From contig NZ_BIFQ01000002.1 in assembly GCF_003967515.1 (NCBI RefSeq), positions 868,001-932,000 on the forward strand: DNA of 64,000 nt, given 5' to 3'. The stretch is from Dictyobacter aurantiacus. GTDB lineage: Bacteria > Chloroflexota > Ktedonobacteria > Ktedonobacterales > Ktedonobacteraceae. The notes beneath the pieces were generated by a model that had not been told where the DNA came from, made no database searches, and worked only from the letters and a program-made list of their open reading frames with translations. Numbering within the stretch: the first letter of the stretch is position 1; each line of letters opens with the position of its first letter. Below, piece after piece: positions 61,508 through 64,000 of this stretch. The position numbers and the translations under genes are program-made.

Positions 61508-63728
61508 CCATATGTATATCATCGACAAGGGGCAATGATATATAAAATGTGGTGCCGACATTTTCGATGGACTCGAACCAGATGCGACCATTGTGGCGCT
61601 CAACCAGCTCTCGGCAGAGATAGAGGCCAAGTCCAGTGCCACTGATGCCGCGCACGTTATCGGCGCGCATAAAGCGGCCAAAGATGCGGGCCTGCTGCTG
61701 AACGGGAATACCTATGCCCAAATCTTTGACGGCAAGCAAACAGTGTTGCTGATCGGGGGATTTTGCCAGGGTGATTTCAATGGCACCACCGGCGGGAGAA
61801 TATTTGATGGCGTTATTGAGTACATTGGTCAGGACCTGCTCCAGGCGCCGGCTATCGGCATTCACGACGAGGTATTCGGCTCCGTACGTTGCCTTCAACT
61901 GATGCTGCTCCGTCGTCAGTTGCGTGCGTTTGATGACGCGCCGTGCCAGGGCGACCATGTCGATGGCCTCAATCTGTAGTTCCAGGTGACCGGCATGCAG
62001 GCGCGACACATCCAGCAGGTCTTCCGTCAGTTCTACCAGGCGCCTGGTGGCCTGATCGATATCCTGGATAGATTCCATCTGCCAATCCGCAAGGGTCGAG
62101 CCATTGCCGCGCGCGGTCTGCACAATTAACGTCTGCGCGCAGCCATGTAGAACGGCCAGGGGGGTGCGCAGTTCATGAGCCGCGATCCCGATAAACTCAT
62201 CCTTTAGATATTCCGCCTCTTTGAGCGCGGTCACATCCTGGTGAACCACGATCGCGGATAGCTCTGGCTCCTGTACTCCTGAGGCGACCAGCGACGGAAC
62301 CCGAAACTTATTCGGTGGGAGCGCGATCGCGTTGACCAGCACGGGCAGCGTGGTGCCATCAGCGTGGCGGATAACCTCCTGGTGCTGGTAAACCGTCTCG
62401 CCCTTCTGAACGGCGCGCAGGGTGGCCAGTTGCTCATTGGGTAGGATGCGGCCATCGTTCATAAAGATGCGGATCTGGTGCTCACCCAGAAATTCGAGCA
62501 TCGACTGCCCCGGCTTCCATTCCGCACCAAAGACTGTGCGCGAGGCATAATTAGACATCACAAGCCGGGCATCTTTGCCGCGTACCAGGTAGACGCTGGT
62601 GGGCAGTTCATCCAGAATCATCTGCAGCAGGGAACGCCTGGCCTCGGTATCGGCATGGACCTGGCGCTCACGCAGTAATCGCTGCGCCTCGGTCGCATCA
62701 TGCCAGACCACGACCGCCTCGGAATGGGCATCCTGTTTCGCGCCATGATTGGCATCGCCCAGCGGGGCGGAATTTTTATACAGCTCACTCAAGGAGAGAG
62801 GTGCCGCATTGATCACGTAATCGTGCTGCTCATGGAACCCATCGATCATGGTAACCGTAGTCTGTTCCTTAACCTGTCTGCTCAGGACAGTGGCCGCCGG
62901 CTGATAGAGCATCTGCTCCATGATCCGTTTTCCATCGGGCAATTGCAGCAACTGCTGGCGCAGATCGCGGGCACGCTCATTCTCACGTATAATGTTGCCT
63001 TGCTGATCAAGCAGGATCACCCCATCGGCGATGCTCTGAAAGAGCGCGTCCATCTCACGGGCGCGCATCTGCATGGCCTGGTAGAGGCGCGCATTCTCCA
63101 GGGCGACCGCCGCCTGGGCGGCCAGACCCTGCAGGAGCCGCTCGTCGTCCGCGCTAAAGCGATCGGGCTCTGGATGTCCCAGCAGCAGGCCACCGCGTAC
63201 CTCGTTATTGCTATCGAGTAGAGGCACGCCAAGGAAGCTGCAGATCACAGGATGCATCGATGGCACACCTACCTGGCGCAGTTCATCGACGGGCATATTG
63301 CCATGAGCGAAGCGTAAAGCCGCCTCGCGCGCCTCTTCATGCGAGTAGGTAGGACGATCAGTATGCGCGGACGCCATCTTCATCGCATCGCCTACGCGCA
63401 CGGGCACCCCATAGCGAAAAATGGGGGCCAGCAATCCTTCACCACCCAGATGAATCTTGCGAAAAAACTCTTCTTGCTCTTTGCTCACCCCGATTACGGC
63501 CGCCAGGTAGAAAAGATTCCCCTCAGAAGGTACCAACGCCACACCCTGCTCATTCACAGGACGCAGCGTAAAGGCCGCATAGGCTGCCCCGGTCAGATCA
63601 GTCGCCGTCTGGGCAATAAGGTGAAGAAGGCGTGACTCGTTCTTTTCACTCATCAGGGCTACACTTACCCGACTGAGAGCATCAAAACGCTCTACTTCAG
63701 AGAGGACCTTCTTCTGAAATTGTTCCAT
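61503..63728 (-). CDS. GAF/PAS sensor histidine kinase
   Basis: The 741-residue protein has an N-terminal GAF region (residues about 15-215), two PAS-like regions (about 220-330 and 375-500), a HisKA domain with the phospho-His in GIAAHELRTPLAVLHG, and a HATPase domain (NVLNNAIKYS, VKDLGIGIP, GTGLGLYL). It has no membrane helix, so it senses a cytosolic signal. No response regulator is next to it; the orphan receivers near 44 kb are possible but unproven partners. ATG 63728 follows GGGCGATGTC on the reverse strand. Confidence 0.87.
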   Translation of the reverse strand: MEQFQKKVLSEVERFDALSRVSVALMSEKNESRLLHLIAQTATDLTGAAYAAFTLRPVNEQGVALVPSEGNLFYLAAVIGVSKEQEEFFRKIHLGGEGLLAPIFRYGVPVRVGDAMKMASAHTDRPTYSHEEAREAALRFAHGNMPVDELRQVGVPSMHPVICSFLGVPLLDSNNEVRGGLLLGHPEPDRFSADDERLLQGLAAQAAVALENARLYQAMQMRAREMDALFQSIADGVILLDQQGNIIRENERARDLRQQLLQLPDGKRIMEQMLYQPAATVLSRQVKEQTTVTMIDGFHEQHDYVINAAPLSLSELYKNSAPLGDANHGAKQDAHSEAVVVWHDATEAQRLLRERQVHADTEARRSLLQMILDELPTSVYLVRGKDARLVMSNYASRTVFGAEWKPGQSMLEFLGEHQIRIFMNDGRILPNEQLATLRAVQKGETVYQHQEVIRHADGTTLPVLVNAIALPPNKFRVPSLVASGVQEPELSAIVVHQDVTALKEAEYLKDEFIGIAAHELRTPLAVLHGCAQTLIVQTARGNGSTLADWQMESIQDIDQATRRLVELTEDLLDVSRLHAGHLELQIEAIDMVALARRVIKRTQLTTEQHQLKATYGAEYLVVNADSRRLEQVLTNVLNNAIKYSPAGGAIEITLAKSPDQQHCLLAVKDLGIGIPVQQQARIFGRFMRADNVRGISGTGLGLYLCRELVERHNGRIWFESIENVGTTFYISLPLVDDIHMA

Positions 63729-63891
63729 GACATCGCCCTTTTCCACATGAACATATATATTATCACGCACCGGCCACGTACATTGTGACTTCATTGTGAT
63801 GCCAGTGGGCATCCTACTCTTTCGCTTTAGAGCATTCCAATCTATAATCTATAGTAAAGCACAGGCTTACTACTGACAAGGGTTTTGGGGG

Positions 63892-64000
63892 GAATGTGGG
63901 TGACTCTCGTCGCCGTGGGGCACATGATAGCCTCCACACGGGCGTCCGCTACGCGGCCGCACTGGGTTTTAAGTTGGTGTGAATGGGGGGCGCATCCGCG
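63892..64000. repeat. MITE-like interspersed element, cut by the window edge
   Basis: The left end GAATGTGGGTGACTCTCGTC (63892), GGGCGTCCGCTACGCGGCCGC and the start of the interior hairpin (TTGGTGTGAATGGGGGGCGC) match the other copies. The rest lies beyond the window. Confidence 0.65.

Overview
The window looks like a chromosome segment of a Chloroflexota bacterium, most likely class Ktedonobacteria (Dictyobacter/Ktedonobacter type). This is an inference from gene content and style: moderately GC-rich genes, Ala/Gln-rich proteins, many free-standing regulators (LacI, AraC, TetR, receivers), sugar import and glycan genes, a DUF929 thioredoxin-like protein, and intergenic spaces filled with long perfect hairpins and interspersed repeats. 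No rRNA, tRNA, CRISPR array or phage module was found.

Layout. 1-1.2 kb: gene-free, rich in short inverted motifs. 1.2-10.4 kb: a DUF2795 protein, metY with two CoA-binding paralogues (the second cut by an IS200/IS605 element carrying tnpA and tnpB), a P-loop kinase-like ATPase, NAD kinase, a TPR protein, a small membrane protein and a short-chain dehydrogenase. 10.5-17.3 kb: a GH4 glycosidase downstream of a LacI regulator with a 30-bp palindrome at its promoter, then membrane, SRPBCC, DUF929 and GNAT proteins. 17.6-19.5 kb: an IS4-family element. 19.6-26.2 kb: an AraC regulator divergent from a phytanoyl-CoA dioxygenase pair, a DUF4352 protein, a methyltransferase, a nitrilase-type amidohydrolase and a medium-chain dehydrogenase. 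26.2-30.2 kb: a structured leader-like region and a sugar ABC importer (binding protein plus two permeases, no ATPase). 30.3-33.4 kb: a muconolactone-isomerase-like protein, an animal-type heme peroxidase and an aldo/keto reductase. 33.6-34.6 kb: an IS5-family element. 34.7-43.1 kb: an RDD protein, a CHAT-TIR fusion, a large inverted repeat, a NUDIX hydrolase, a FetAB-type exporter, an S9 peptidase, a Cys-rich small protein and a GT-C mannosyltransferase-like protein. 43.7-52 kb: three orphan receivers, zinc-ribbon and HTH-like proteins, a DUF4349 lipoprotein, a second LacI regulator, a WecA/TagO-like transferase and repeat arrays. 52-64 kb: a fatty acid desaturase, a TetR regulator with an RND transporter that share an operator-like motif, a NADAR protein, a C39-peptidase ABC exporter with a very short HlyD-like partner, and a GAF/PAS histidine kinase.

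The most interesting signals lie between genes. First, a family of roughly 180-205 bp elements has terminal inverted repeats and 3-bp target duplications like those of the local IS5-family element. Each carries a long hairpin whose arms differ from copy to copy while staying paired, so they look like non-autonomous (MITE-like) elements. Second, a short GGACC..GTCC repeat sits at or just after stop codons, usually in the direction of transcription, and its stem bases change in matched pairs. Third, the IS605 insertion can be placed to the base because removing it restores a full CoA-binding reading frame. The CHAT-TIR fusion is the best candidate for a defence or regulated-death protein.
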